In this document: positions 1 to 8,713 of the stretch, one piece after another
Position numbering within the stretch: position 1 is the stretch's first letter
Layout: every line of letters starts with the position of its first letter
NCBI GenBank assembly: GCA_947476695.1
Contig: CANJRD010000009.1
Span: 62,001-126,000, forward strand
From: Rhodospirillaceae bacterium
GTDB lineage: Bacteria; Pseudomonadota; Alphaproteobacteria; Rhodospirillales; Rhodospirillaceae
Reading direction: 5' to 3'
Length of the DNA stretch: 64,000 nt
Program-made: the position numbers and the translations under genes
The notes under the pieces: generated by a model
Told to the model about the DNA's origin: nothing
The model's database searches: none
The model's input: the letters and a program-made list of their open reading frames with translations, nothing else

Positions 1-1332
1 GCTATCGACGCCCAGGGGCTCAATACGGCGAAGTTGGTCGCCGCGCGCGAGGCGCTGCTGGCGAGCAAGGCGGAAGACCGTGCCCGCAATGATATCGCGC
101 TGACGTCTGAAACCCTGACGCTCGCGAAGGCGATCCGGTTCGGACATTTGTCGAACAAACAACTCCCGGATTGGGAAATCGCCGCCGACGTTGTCGATAT
201 CACGCCAGATTTTGCCGCCGCGCTGAAGGACGGCCAGCTCGGCCCCTACCTACGTAGCCTTGAGCCGACCGATCCCCAGTATGCGAACCTCGTCAAAGCG
301 CTCGCCCGCTATAAGGACCTTGTCGGCAAGGGCGGCGGGCCGGCCCCCGCGAGCGAAGACGCCGAAGCATTCCGCAGCCGCCTGATTGCGGAAGGCTATC
401 TCGTCGCCAACGCGCCAGCCGACAAAGTCACGCTACAAGCGGCGCTGAAAGACTTCCAGACGCACAACGGCCTCGAACCGGACGGCAAGCTGGGCAAGGC
501 GACGTTAGCCGCGCTTACGATGTCCGCCGATCAGCGCGTGGGTTAGATCCTCGCCAATCTCGAACGCCATCGTCATATGCCGCGCGCGGTTGCGCCCGAC
601 CGCGTCGTGGTGAACACGGCCGATCAATCGCTGCTTCTGTACCGCGACAACGCACCGGTCCTGAAGCTGCGCACAATCGTCGGCGACCGCAAACATCCTA
701 CGCCGATCCTGGCGTTAAAGATGGCGGCGGTGACGCTGAATCCGCCATGGGACCTGCCGCCGTCGATCGCGAGCAAGGAAATCCTGCCGCATCTTAAAAA
801 GAATCCGAACTACCTGGCCGACAGCAACATGATCATCGTCAACGACAAGACGAACGATCCCCAAGGCCTGTCTGTCGATTGGACGCGCTACACCGCGAAA
901 AACTTCCCGATGCGCCTGCGCCAGCTGCCCGGCGCGCACAATTCGCTCGGCCGCGTGAAGTTAGAGATGTGGAATGCGTTCAACATCTATCTACACGACA
1001 CGCCGTCGCGCAATCTGTTCGACAAGACGTCGCGCTACATGAGCCATGGCTGCGTGCGCGTGGATCAGGCGCATGATCTGGCCCGCCACGTGCTGATGAA
1101 TCAGCCGGGCTGGGACTCAGCCGCCCTCCTCGCGGGCATTGATGCAGGCGACAGCAAGACGATCCGCCTCAAACAGTCGCTGCCGGTGCAGATTCTATAC
1201 TGGACCGTGTTCGTCGATGGCGCGGGGGAGTTGCAGTTCCGCGAGGACGCCTACCGCCGCGATGCGCCGGTCAGTGAAGCGCTGCGCGCGACAGCGAAGC
1301 GAGCCGTCACGCAGGTTGCATCGGGCCCCTAA
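1..1332 (+). pseudogene. L,D-transpeptidase (LdtD/YcbB type), 5'-truncated by the window and split by an in-frame TAG
   Basis: The reading frame is open from base 1 and would encode a periplasmic L,D-transpeptidase that makes 3-3 cross-links in peptidoglycan. Residues before the stop match the scaffold region and a peptidoglycan-binding repeat (about bases 350-530). After the stop the same frame carries the YkuD catalytic domain, with His in IYLHDTPSR and the S-H-G-C-V-R motif; the catalytic Cys codon is 1051-1053. A TAG at 544-546 separates the halves, at the point where relatives read a continuous R-V-x-x-I-L-A-N-L-E-R-H-R segment. A single C-to-T change in a Gln codon would create it. The downstream half could start at ATG 577 but would lack a signal peptide. 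The next gene is a MepK-like endopeptidase, as at the E. coli ycbB-ycbK locus. Nonsense mutation, sequencing error or suppression cannot be separated from sequence alone. Confidence 0.8.
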
Positions 1333-1414
1333 TTATTTCTACCGATAGCTTCCTCACGGGAACTTATTCTTCAGTTGGGTTTTCCATCCGGTTTCCCCGT
1401 GCTAAGCACGAGGC

Positions 1415-1981
1415 ATGGGGGACGATCCACCGCACAAGACATCCGTCGATCGCACGCGCTTGCGCATGCTCGCCGGCGGACTCGCTTCGGCAGCCTTCTT
1501 GCTGACGCGACCGGCGCAGGCCGCGATACAGGCGCCCCGCCCTCGCTCACTTCGCCTGCGAAATCTCCATACTGGCGAGGCCGCCTCCGTCACTTATTGG
1601 GCGGATGGCAGTTACCTCTCCGACGGCGTCACAAACCTTGCCCACATCCTGCGCGACCACCGCAATGGCGCATCGCATGCGATGGACGCTAAGCTCTTCG
1701 ATCTGCTGTACGGCCTGCAAGCCAAGCTCGGCGTCTCGTCGGGCTTCCATGTGATCTCCGGCTATCGTTCGCCGGAATCCAATGCCCACCTGGCGGCGGC
1801 CAGCGGTGGGGTTGCGAAACACAGCCTGCACATGGAAGGCAAGGCGATGGACATTCGCGTGCCCGGCGTGCCGTTAAAGAACGTGCATCGCGCCGCCATG
1901 AGCCTGTCGGCCGGCGGCGTCGGCCTCTACACGGCGTCGGACTTCGTCCACGTCGACACCGGCCGCCTCCGGTACTGGTAA
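1415..1981 (+). CDS. DUF882/M15-family murein endopeptidase (MepK/YcbK-like)
   Basis: 188 residues. An N-terminal hydrophobic segment ending near A-Q-A (residue 36) looks like an export signal. It contains R-T-R rather than a twin arginine, so Sec export is as likely as Tat. The M15 zinc site is visible: S-G-Y-R-S around 115-119, H-S-L-H-M-E-G-K-A-M-D at 136-146 and a late His in F-V-H-V-D-T-G-R at 179. E. coli MepK cuts 3-3 cross-links, and the neighbouring upstream gene is the transpeptidase type that makes them, so the pair fits one remodelling unit. A short hairpin, CGTGC-TAA-GCACG at 1398-1410, lies just before the start. The SD-like AGG is very close to the ATG, so the exact start is uncertain. 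Confidence 0.82.
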   Translation: MGDDPPHKTSVDRTRLRMLAGGLASAAFLLTRPAQAAIQAPRPRSLRLRNLHTGEAASVTYWADGSYLSDGVTNLAHILRDHRNGASHAMDAKLFDLLYGLQAKLGVSSGFHVISGYRSPESNAHLAAASGGVAKHSLHMEGKAMDIRVPGVPLKNVHRAAMSLSAGGVGLYTASDFVHVDTGRLRYW

Positions 1982-1985
1982 TCGC

Positions 1986-3416
1986 CTAGAACAGGTTGCC
2001 CTGATTGCCGCCCGGCTTCGGCGCGGCCCGCTTCACGATGCGCGGGGGCGTCGATGACGGCGCGCCTTCGCCGGCCATGACGCCAACCTTGCCGTCGCCG
2101 AATTCCACGACCAGCGCATCGCCGGTCGCGACTTTGGCGACCGATGTCACCGGCGCACCCTCCGCATCCCAGACCATCGCGTAGCCGCGTTCCAGCACGC
2201 GCTTGGGCGAGACGGACTCCAGCCTGTCCCCGAGATTGGCGACGCGCATGCCGTCATCCTTCAACGTGCGCGTCATCGCGGGCGCGAGGCGCGCGGACAA
2301 TTGCTTCAGATGATCGTGCTCGCGCGACAACTCGCGCCGGAAACGATCCGGCGAGAGGCGCGCGGTCAGCACCGCAAGGTCCTGCCCCAGCACGGCGAGG
2401 AACTTGGACGGCCCGAGCTTGAGCCGTTCCGTCAGCGTATCGAGGTGCTGCTGCTTCTCCTCGACGATGACCTCCAGGCGCGGAATGCCGCGCACCAGGC
2501 CTTGGAGATGGATGCGTCCCTCTTCCAGCTGACGCGTCACCGCCTGCACCATGCGGCCCGAAACCTGCGCCACGCGCGCGTTGCATTCCAGGCGCACCGG
2601 CACCGCCATCTCGGCCGCGGCGGTGGGCGTCGGCGCGCGCCGGTCGGCGGCGTGATCGATCAGGGTCCAGTCGGTCTCGTGGCCGACGGCGGCGATCAGC
2701 GGAATGGTGCTGGCGGCAGCCGCGCGCACCACGACTTCCTCGTTGAACGCCCAAAGGTCTTCGAGACTGCCGCCGCCGCGCGCGACGATCAGGACGTCCG
2801 GGCGCGGGATCGGCCCCGTGCCGTCCAGCGCATTGAAGCCGGCGATGGCCGCGGCGATCTCTTCCGCCGAGCCTTCGCCCTGCACCTTCACCGGCCACAG
2901 GATCACGTGACGCGGGAAGCGGTCGGTGATGCGGTGCAGGATGTCGCGGATCACCGCGCCGGTCGGCGAACTCACCACGCCGATCACTGTGGGCAGCGTC
3001 GGCAACGGCTTCTTGCGGCCCTCGTCGAACAGACCTTCGGCGGCGAGTTTCTTGCGGCGGTCTTCGAGCAGCTTGAGCAGCGCGCCCTGGCCCGCCAGTT
3101 CCATCGCCTCGATGATGATCTGATAGCTCGACCGCCCCGGATAGGTCGTGAGCTTCCCGGTGACGATCACCTCCATGCCTTCCTCGGGCCGGATGCCCAG
3201 CTTGGCATAGGCCCCGCGCCAGATGATGCCGTCCAAGACGGCGCCTTCGTCCTTCAGGCGCAGATAGCAATGCCCCGAGGTCGCGACCTTGGGCTGGGAG
3301 ATCTCGCCGCGTACGCGCACGAATCCGAAGGCATCCTCGATGGTGCGCTTCAGCGCGGTCGAGACTTCCGTAACGGAAAAGGCCGGCGCGTTGTGGGTGG
3401 CGGGGGTGTCGCTCAT
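1986..3416 (-). CDS. xseA: Exodeoxyribonuclease VII large subunit
   Basis: 476 residues, usual length for XseA, the large subunit of the single-strand-specific exonuclease VII. The N-terminal OB-fold (F-S-V-T-E-V-S onward, about 14-110) is followed by the catalytic region with V-V-S-S-P-T-G-A-V-I-R-D, the D-V-L-I-V-A-R-G-G-G-S-L-E-D-L-W-A-F-N-E signature and A-V-G-H-E-T-D. A helical stretch and a C-terminal A-P-V-T-S-V segment complete the protein. It is divergent from purD with a 67-bp gap that must hold both promoters. xseB is not in the window, so the small subunit is encoded elsewhere. Confidence 0.97.
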   Translation of the reverse strand: MSDTPATHNAPAFSVTEVSTALKRTIEDAFGFVRVRGEISQPKVATSGHCYLRLKDEGAVLDGIIWRGAYAKLGIRPEEGMEVIVTGKLTTYPGRSSYQIIIEAMELAGQGALLKLLEDRRKKLAAEGLFDEGRKKPLPTLPTVIGVVSSPTGAVIRDILHRITDRFPRHVILWPVKVQGEGSAEEIAAAIAGFNALDGTGPIPRPDVLIVARGGGSLEDLWAFNEEVVVRAAAASTIPLIAAVGHETDWTLIDHAADRRAPTPTAAAEMAVPVRLECNARVAQVSGRMVQAVTRQLEEGRIHLQGLVRGIPRLEVIVEEKQQHLDTLTERLKLGPSKFLAVLGQDLAVLTARLSPDRFRRELSREHDHLKQLSARLAPAMTRTLKDDGMRVANLGDRLESVSPKRVLERGYAMVWDAEGAPVTSVAKVATGDALVVEFGDGKVGVMAGEGAPSSTPPRIVKRAAPKPGGNQGNLF

Positions 3417-3483
3417 CCATGCTTTATCCCTCGCCTATGGCCTGTGCTACAAGGGCCCCGGTTTCGACAATCGGGGTTAAGCG

Positions 3484-4767
3484 ATGCGCGTTTTGGTGGT
3501 CGGCGGCGGCGGGCGGGAACACGCCCTGTGCTGGGCAATCGGCGCTTCGCCCCTCTGCGACAAGCTGTACTGCGCCCCCGGCAACGCCGGCATCGCGGAA
3601 GAAGCGGAATGCGTCCCCGTCAGTGCCGAAGACGTGCCGGGCATCGTCAAGCTGGCGAAGGACAAAGCCATCGACTTCGTTGTGGTCGGGCCTGAAGTGC
3701 CGCTGGTCGCCGGCCTGGTCGATGAACTGACCGCCGCCGGCATCAAGGCCTTTGGACCGACAGCCGCCGGCGCGCGGCTGGAAGGGTCGAAGGGGTTCAT
3801 GAAGGACTTCTTCGCCCGCCACAAAATCCCCACCGCCGCGTACGGCCGATTCACCGACGCGGCGGCGGCAAAGAAATTCATCACCGAGAACGGCGCGCCC
3901 ATCGTCGTGAAGACGGATGGGCTCGCGGCCGGAAAAGGCGTGACCGTCGCGCGCACGGTCGCCGAGGCTCACGCCGCCGTCGATGCCGCGATGGTCGACA
4001 AGACTTTCGGCAGCGCGGGCGCTGAACTGGTGATCGAGGAGTTCCTGGAAGGCGAGGAAGTCAGTTTCTTCGCCATCGTCGACGGTGAACACGCGCTGCC
4101 GCTGGCCGCCGCGCAAGATCATAAGGCCGTCGGCGACGGCGACACCGGCCCCAACACCGGCGGCATGGGCGCCTATTCGCCAACGCCACTCGTGGATGCG
4201 GCCTTGCAGCAGCGCATCATGGATGAGGTCATCATGCCGACCGTGCGCGGCATGGCGGCGGAAGGCGCGCCGTTCAAGGGCGTCCTGTTCGCCGGGCTTA
4301 TGATGACGAAGAACGGCCCGAAGACGTTGGAATTCAACGTGCGTTTCGGCGATCCGGAATGCCAGGTGCTGATGATGCGCCTGAAGTCCGACATCCTGCC
4401 GGCGCTGGTCGCCGCGGCTGACGGCGCGTTGAATAATTTCGATCTGCGCTGGTCGGACGATGCGGCCATCGTCGTGGTGATGGCGGCGAAGGGCTATCCC
4501 GGCGCCTACCAGAAGAACACGCCGATCAATGGCCTCGACCGCGCGGCGGCTGTGAAAGACGTCACCGTCTTCCATGCCGGCACGGCGGAGAAGGACGGCC
4601 AGATCGTCGCCACCGGCGGACGCGTGCTCGGCATCACCGCGCGCGGACCCAGCGTTTCAGCCGCGCAGAAGCTGGCCTATCAAGCGGTCGATCAGATCGA
4701 TTGGCCGGAAGGATTCTGCCGCCGCGACATCGGCTGGCGCGCCATCGCGCGGGAAAAGAAGAACTAA
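3484..4767 (+). CDS. purD: Phosphoribosylamine-glycine ligase (GAR synthetase)
   Basis: 427 residues, full length. It catalyses the ATP-dependent joining of glycine to phosphoribosylamine in purine synthesis. The N-terminal [15 protein letters not shown] motif, the ATP-grasp segment G-S-K-G-F-M-K-D and [13 protein letters not shown], and the signature [11 protein letters not shown] are all present. ATG 3484 fits the family start. It is divergent from xseA, a pairing common in alphaproteobacteria. Confidence 0.98.
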   Translation: MRVLVVGGGGREHALCWAIGASPLCDKLYCAPGNAGIAEEAECVPVSAEDVPGIVKLAKDKAIDFVVVGPEVPLVAGLVDELTAAGIKAFGPTAAGARLEGSKGFMKDFFARHKIPTAAYGRFTDAAAAKKFITENGAPIVVKTDGLAAGKGVTVARTVAEAHAAVDAAMVDKTFGSAGAELVIEEFLEGEEVSFFAIVDGEHALPLAAAQDHKAVGDGDTGPNTGGMGAYSPTPLVDAALQQRIMDEVIMPTVRGMAAEGAPFKGVLFAGLMMTKNGPKTLEFNVRFGDPECQVLMMRLKSDILPALVAAADGALNNFDLRWSDDAAIVVVMAAKGYPGAYQKNTPINGLDRAAAVKDVTVFHAGTAEKDGQIVATGGRVLGITARGPSVSAAQKLAYQAVDQIDWPEGFCRRDIGWRAIAREKKN

Positions 4768-4808
4768 GTTTTTTCCGCGCGCGCTTCGCGCTTACGGTCG
4801 GGCCAGCG

Positions 4809-5330
4809 CTACTTGCACTGGTTCGACAGCGTCATGTCGACTTCGCCGGGCTCGCTTTCGCCTTCGCCTTTGACCTTCTGCTTCCCCTCGGCCACGGCAT
4901 GCGCCTCTTTGGCGGCCTTGTCTTTCTTGGCGCTGCGGGGATTCAGTTCTTCTTTTTCGGGATCGACGATTTCGAGGCCTGAATAATAGCCGCGTCCGAC
5001 GGTGTTGACCGCGACGTCGAACAGGTTCTTCGCCAGCACCTCGCGGCGTTGGCCCGTGAAATCCGCGGCGGTGAGGTTGGCCTTGTAGAGCCAGCTCACG
5101 ATGCGATCGTGCACAATCGGCAGCGCGAAGCAGGCGGGCCGTTCGCGCAGGCCGGTATCGAACGTGACGCGCAGCATGAGGACTTCGTAGCGCACGCCGG
5201 CCGAGGTGCGATACGGCGCCATCAGCGGGTTCATCTGCACTTTCTTGCCGCCATAGCCGACCGGCGCGCCTTCCGAAGCGGAGGCGGGCGCGGCAGCGAT
5301 CAAAGCCAGCAGAAGCGCGAGGGTTTTCAT
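4809..5330 (-). CDS. Secreted protein of unknown function
   Basis: About 173 residues with a clear Sec signal peptide (M-K-T-L-A-L-L-L-A-L-I-A-A-A-P-A-S-A-S). An ATG nine bases further upstream (5339) would add M-A-A. The mature part has a globular region of about 110 residues followed by a charged Lys/Glu-rich tail, and two Cys (in P-A-C-F and near the end in N-Q-C-K) that could form a disulfide. It begins about 10-20 bases after tadA on the same strand, so the two are probably co-transcribed. I do not recognise the family. Confidence 0.72.
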   Translation of the reverse strand: MKTLALLLALIAAAPASASEGAPVGYGGKKVQMNPLMAPYRTSAGVRYEVLMLRVTFDTGLRERPACFALPIVHDRIVSWLYKANLTAADFTGQRREVLAKNLFDVAVNTVGRGYYSGLEIVDPEKEELNPRSAKKDKAAKEAHAVAEGKQKVKGEGESEPGEVDMTLSNQCK

Positions 5331-5348
5331 GGCCGCCATCGTAAGCGG

Positions 5349-5819
5349 TCAGCGCTTGGCGGCAAAGAAATCCTTCAGCAGCGTTTGCGCGCGGCTGGCC
5401 TGGACCCCGCCGATCACCTCGGGTTTGTGATGGGCGGAGGCATGTGCGAAGACCCTGGGTCCATGTTCGACCCCGCCGCTCTTTGGGTCATAGGCCGCGA
5501 AGACCAGCTTGCGCACCCGCGCCAACGAGATCGCCGCGGCGCACATGGGGCACGGCTCGAGGGTCACATACAGATCGCAGCCGTCGACCCGTGGCGCGCC
5601 AAGCACCCGGGCAGCGGCGCGCAAGGCCAGCAATTCAGCATGAGCCGTGGGATCGTGCCGCGCTTCGACCTCGTTGCCCGAGGACGCCAGGATCGCCCCG
5701 GTCCGGGGGTCCACGACCACGGCGCCGACCGGCACCTCGCCGCGCGCGCCGGCGGCTTCCGCCTCGTCAAAGGCGGCGGCCAGCGGGTCCGGGCTCGACA
5801 TCTGCGGGATGGCGCTCAT
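5349..5819 (-). CDS. tadA: tRNA adenosine(34) deaminase
   Basis: 156 residues. TadA deaminates A34 of tRNA-Arg(ACG) to inosine. The zinc site is complete: H60-A-E62 with the catalytic Glu, and P-C90-P-M-C93-A-A-A-I. The N-terminal amphipathic part, E-V-P-V-G-A-V-V-V-D and the R-V-R-K-L segment follow the family pattern. The M-S-A-I-P-Q extension before the core is short, and a start at the second Met is possible. It is followed closely by the small secreted protein gene. Confidence 0.92.
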   Translation of the reverse strand: MSAIPQMSSPDPLAAAFDEAEAAGARGEVPVGAVVVDPRTGAILASSGNEVEARHDPTAHAELLALRAAARVLGAPRVDGCDLYVTLEPCPMCAAAISLARVRKLVFAAYDPKSGGVEHGPRVFAHASAHHKPEVIGGVQASRAQTLLKDFFAAKR

Positions 5820-5939
5820 GGCCTAGCTAAATCAGGGGCTTGGCGGGCGGTCAACAGCAAGCCCAGGGGAAGGCCGGTAACCCCCTGTTAACCTTTGCGG
5901 CCTAGGGTGCTTGCTTCCACACCCGGGCTTTATCAGGTC

Positions 5940-6965
5940 ATGGTCCAGAATATCGCTGATCGGCAGGCAAATACGGTCCTTCTCGCCGGGCAGGCGGTCG
6001 ACCGCGCCACCGTCCAGGGTCTTAAGACCGCGAGTGCGAAAAGCGGTGTCAGCTTCCAGTACCTGCTGGCCAAAGCCGCCCAGGAAAGCAGCCTGAACCC
6101 GGCCGCCCAGGCCGATAGCTCGTCGGCGGCCGGCCTGTTCCAATTCACGCGCGGCACCTGGCTCGACATGCTGAAGCGCTACGGCAGCCAGTACGGCCAT
6201 GCCGACCTGTCGCGCCAGATCCTCGAAACGCCCTCGGGCAAGCTGGCCGTCACCGACGACGCGGCCGAGAAACGCATCCTGGGTTTGCGCAACGATCCCG
6301 AACTCTCCGGCCTAATGGCCGCTGAATACGCCCGCGACAATTCCGCCGCGCTGGAAGGCGCCACCGGCCATGCGCCCGATGCGGCCGAGCTCTATCTCGC
6401 CCACTTCCTCGGCGCGAGCGGTGCATCGACGCTGCTCGGCGCCCCGACGTCCGCCAAGGCTGCCGCGCTTCTGCCGGCGGCGGCCAAGGCCAATCCCACC
6501 GTGTTCAACGGGCCCGACGGCCACGCGCGCAGCGTCGGCGAAGTGATCTTCCTGATCCGCAGCAGGTTCGCCGGTCAGCTCGCCCGCTATGCCGATGCCG
6601 GCACGGCGGCCACCGATGCCACGCCGGTCGCCCCGCGCGCGCCGGCCGCGCCGGCACAGCCCGACGCCGGCGGCAGCGTCGCCCACTTCGATATGCGCAA
6701 CATCCTCAGCGGCAACGGCACGCGTTCGCCGGCGCAGATGATGATGCTCGACCAACTGCTGCGCGTCATCGCCAGCGACCCGATGGAAGCCTCCAACGAA
6801 GAAAGCCCGGACGGCATGCAGCCGCTATCGTCGGGCGGCCTCAAGGGCAGCGACTGGGCCGACGCCATGAGCCGCCATCTGGTCCCGACGGGACGCACGC
6901 CCGCCGCCCGTCGCGCTTACGCCGAACCGAGCCCCGGCCCGCAGGCGCTGAACCACACGCTCTAG
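5940..6965 (+). CDS. Lytic transglycosylase (SLT)-domain protein
   Basis: About 341 residues from ATG 5940; the frame stays open upstream to a TTG at 5895. Residues about 30-75 carry an SLT lysozyme-like core: A-K-A-A-Q-E-S-S-L-N-P with the presumed catalytic Glu, then S-S-S-A-A-G-L-F-Q-F-T-R-G-T-W. The family cleaves the glycan chain of peptidoglycan. No signal peptide is visible at either start, which is unusual for a periplasmic enzyme and resembles proteins exported by other routes. The C-terminal half is Ala/Pro-rich and low in recognisable domains. It follows tadA divergently. Confidence 0.8.
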   Translation: MVQNIADRQANTVLLAGQAVDRATVQGLKTASAKSGVSFQYLLAKAAQESSLNPAAQADSSSAAGLFQFTRGTWLDMLKRYGSQYGHADLSRQILETPSGKLAVTDDAAEKRILGLRNDPELSGLMAAEYARDNSAALEGATGHAPDAAELYLAHFLGASGASTLLGAPTSAKAAALLPAAAKANPTVFNGPDGHARSVGEVIFLIRSRFAGQLARYADAGTAATDATPVAPRAPAAPAQPDAGGSVAHFDMRNILSGNGTRSPAQMMMLDQLLRVIASDPMEASNEESPDGMQPLSSGGLKGSDWADAMSRHLVPTGRTPAARRAYAEPSPGPQALNHTL

Positions 6966-7014
6966 CCGCGCCGTCTGGCGTTGGCCGCGCGTCCATGCGA
7001 CAACTCGCCCGGTC

Positions 7015-7731
7015 ATGAGCAAAAGCCCTCTCATCGGTATCACCGCCGACAGCGAAGAGCCCGGCGGCTATTCCCGCTTCCCTTGGTATGCGCTGCGCCA
7101 GAACTATTGTTCGGCCATCGCCGAAGCCGGCGGCGCGCCGATCGTGCTGCCGCATGAGCCGGGTCTGGTCGACCGCTATGCCGACATGCTCGACGGCATC
7201 CTCGTCTCCGGCGGCGCGTTCGACATCGATCCGGCGCTGTTCGGCGAGGCCAACCGGCATGTGACGGTCGTCACCAAGGACGACCGCACCAAGTTCGAGC
7301 TCGATATCACCAAGGCCATGCTGGCGCGCAACAAGCCGGTGCTCGGCATTTGCGGCGGCCAGCAATTGTTGGCCGTGGCGCTGGGCGGCACCCTGATCCA
7401 GCACATCCCGGACAGCATCTCCGACGCGCTGGCGCATGAGCAGATCAACCCGCGCAACGAGCCGGGACACGACGTCGCCATCGCGCCCGACACCCTGCTG
7501 CACAAGATTACCGGCGAGGAATTGATCCCGGTGAACAGCGCGCACCATCAAGCCGTGCGCGACGTGCCGGCGCCTGTGGTGATCGACGCCGTGGCGCCCG
7601 ATGGCGTCATCGAAGGCATCGAGGACCCGACGCGCAGCTTCTGCATCGGTGTGCAGTGGCATCCGGAATTCCACATCAGCGACGCCGACGTGAAGCTGTT
7701 CAAGGCTTTCATCGACGCCTGCCGGACGTGA
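7015..7731 (+). CDS. Class I glutamine amidotransferase-type hydrolase (peptidase C26, PuuD-like)
   Basis: 238 residues. Proteins of this type hydrolyse gamma-glutamyl amides, for example gamma-glutamyl-GABA in putrescine breakdown. The nucleophile elbow V-L-G-I-C113-G-G-Q-Q and the His/Glu pair in V-Q-W-H-P-E-F-H are intact, as is the oxyanion-region motif G-I-L-V-S-G-G-A-F-D-I-D-P. No putrescine-pathway neighbours are present, so the substrate is not assigned. ATG 7015 is the first good start. Confidence 0.85.
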   Translation: MSKSPLIGITADSEEPGGYSRFPWYALRQNYCSAIAEAGGAPIVLPHEPGLVDRYADMLDGILVSGGAFDIDPALFGEANRHVTVVTKDDRTKFELDITKAMLARNKPVLGICGGQQLLAVALGGTLIQHIPDSISDALAHEQINPRNEPGHDVAIAPDTLLHKITGEELIPVNSAHHQAVRDVPAPVVIDAVAPDGVIEGIEDPTRSFCIGVQWHPEFHISDADVKLFKAFIDACRT

Positions 7732-7737
7732 GTTCGC

Positions 7738-7776
7738 CGTCCTTGCGTCCGAGGGACGCGAGGATCCAGATTTTCC
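7738..7776. repeat. Palindromic dispersed repeat, short (half) copy
   Basis: A GC-rich hairpin CCTTGCGTCC-GA-GGACGCGAGG (with one wobble-type mismatch) preceded by CGT and followed by ATCCAGA-TTTT. The arms and flanks resemble the right half of the longer element at 28501-28605, which has the same CGT-CCTTG and CGAGGATCCAGA frame. It lies in the gap between the C26 hydrolase and rluB and could also act as a transcription terminator. Confidence 0.6.
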
Positions 7777-7799
7777 CGTGACCTGACGGCGCTAATGCC

Positions 7800-8711
7800 A
7801 TGACCAAATCAACGCCGAAAAATTCCGCCCCGGACGAGAGCGAGTCGTCCGAAAAGGGCGAACGTATCGCCAAGCTAATGGCGCGCGCCGGGCTGTGCTC
7901 GCGCCGCGAGGCTGAAGTCTGGATCGCGGACGGCCGCGTCAGCGTGAACGGCAAGGTTCTCACCTCGGCGGCGCTCAACGTGAAGCCGGGCGACGAGGTG
8001 ATGGTCGACGGCAAGCAACTGCCGACCGCGGAACGCACGCGGTTGTGGCTCTATCACAAGCCGATCGGGCTCGTGACCACGCACAAGGACGAGAAGAACC
8101 GTTCCACCGTGTTCTCGAAGCTGCCGAAGAACCTGCCGCGCGTGGTGTCGGTCGGACGGCTGGATATCAATTCCGAGGGCCTGCTGCTGCTGACCAACGA
8201 CGGCGCGCTCGCGCGTGAGTTGGAACTGCCCGCGCGTGGCTGGCGGCGCACCTATCGCGTGCGCGTGCACGGCCGCGTCGATCCCGATCGGCTCGCGCGC
8301 CTGAAGCACGGTGTGACCGTCGAGGGCGTGAGCTATGGACCGATCCAGGCGAAGCTCGACGAAAGCTCGGGCGGCAAGGCTAACAGCTGGGTCACCGTCG
8401 TCCTGACCGAGGGCAAGAATCGCGAAGTGCGCCGCGTGATGGAACACATGGGCCTGACCGTGAACCGCCTGATCCGCACTTCCTACGGCCCGTTTCAATT
8501 GGGCCCGCTGGAATCCGAAGCCGTCGAGGAGATCCCGCGCCATGTGCTGCGCGAGCAGCTGGGCTTAAAGGCGGAGTCCGACGAAAAGGAAAATCCCCGT
8601 GAAGGCTGGGCGCGCGCGAAGAAGAAGCCCGCGGGCCCGAACTACAAGCGCAAGCCGACGCAGAAAAGCCGCGCCGGCGGCGTGAAGCCGCTGCGTAACC
8701 CCGGGAAGTAA
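7800..8711 (+). CDS. rluB: 23S rRNA pseudouridine synthase, RsuA/RluB family
   Basis: 303 residues. An N-terminal S4 RNA-binding domain (E-R-I-A-K-L-M-A-R-A-G-L-C-S-R-R-E-A-E, about 20-80) is followed by the RsuA-type synthase domain with catalytic Asp in V-G-R-L-D-I-N-S-E-G-L-L-L-L-T-N-D-G. The E-G-K-N-R-E-V-R-R-V motif is present. A basic Lys/Arg-rich tail of about 45 residues, probably disordered, follows the domain as in many RluB proteins. RluB is favoured over RsuA or RluE by length and the tail. rsmD begins 3 bases after the stop, so the two rRNA-modification genes are co-transcribed. Confidence 0.87.
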   Translation: MTKSTPKNSAPDESESSEKGERIAKLMARAGLCSRREAEVWIADGRVSVNGKVLTSAALNVKPGDEVMVDGKQLPTAERTRLWLYHKPIGLVTTHKDEKNRSTVFSKLPKNLPRVVSVGRLDINSEGLLLLTNDGALARELELPARGWRRTYRVRVHGRVDPDRLARLKHGVTVEGVSYGPIQAKLDESSGGKANSWVTVVLTEGKNREVRRVMEHMGLTVNRLIRTSYGPFQLGPLESEAVEEIPRHVLREQLGLKAESDEKENPREGWARAKKKPAGPNYKRKPTQKSRAGGVKPLRNPGK

Positions 8712-8713
8712 CC

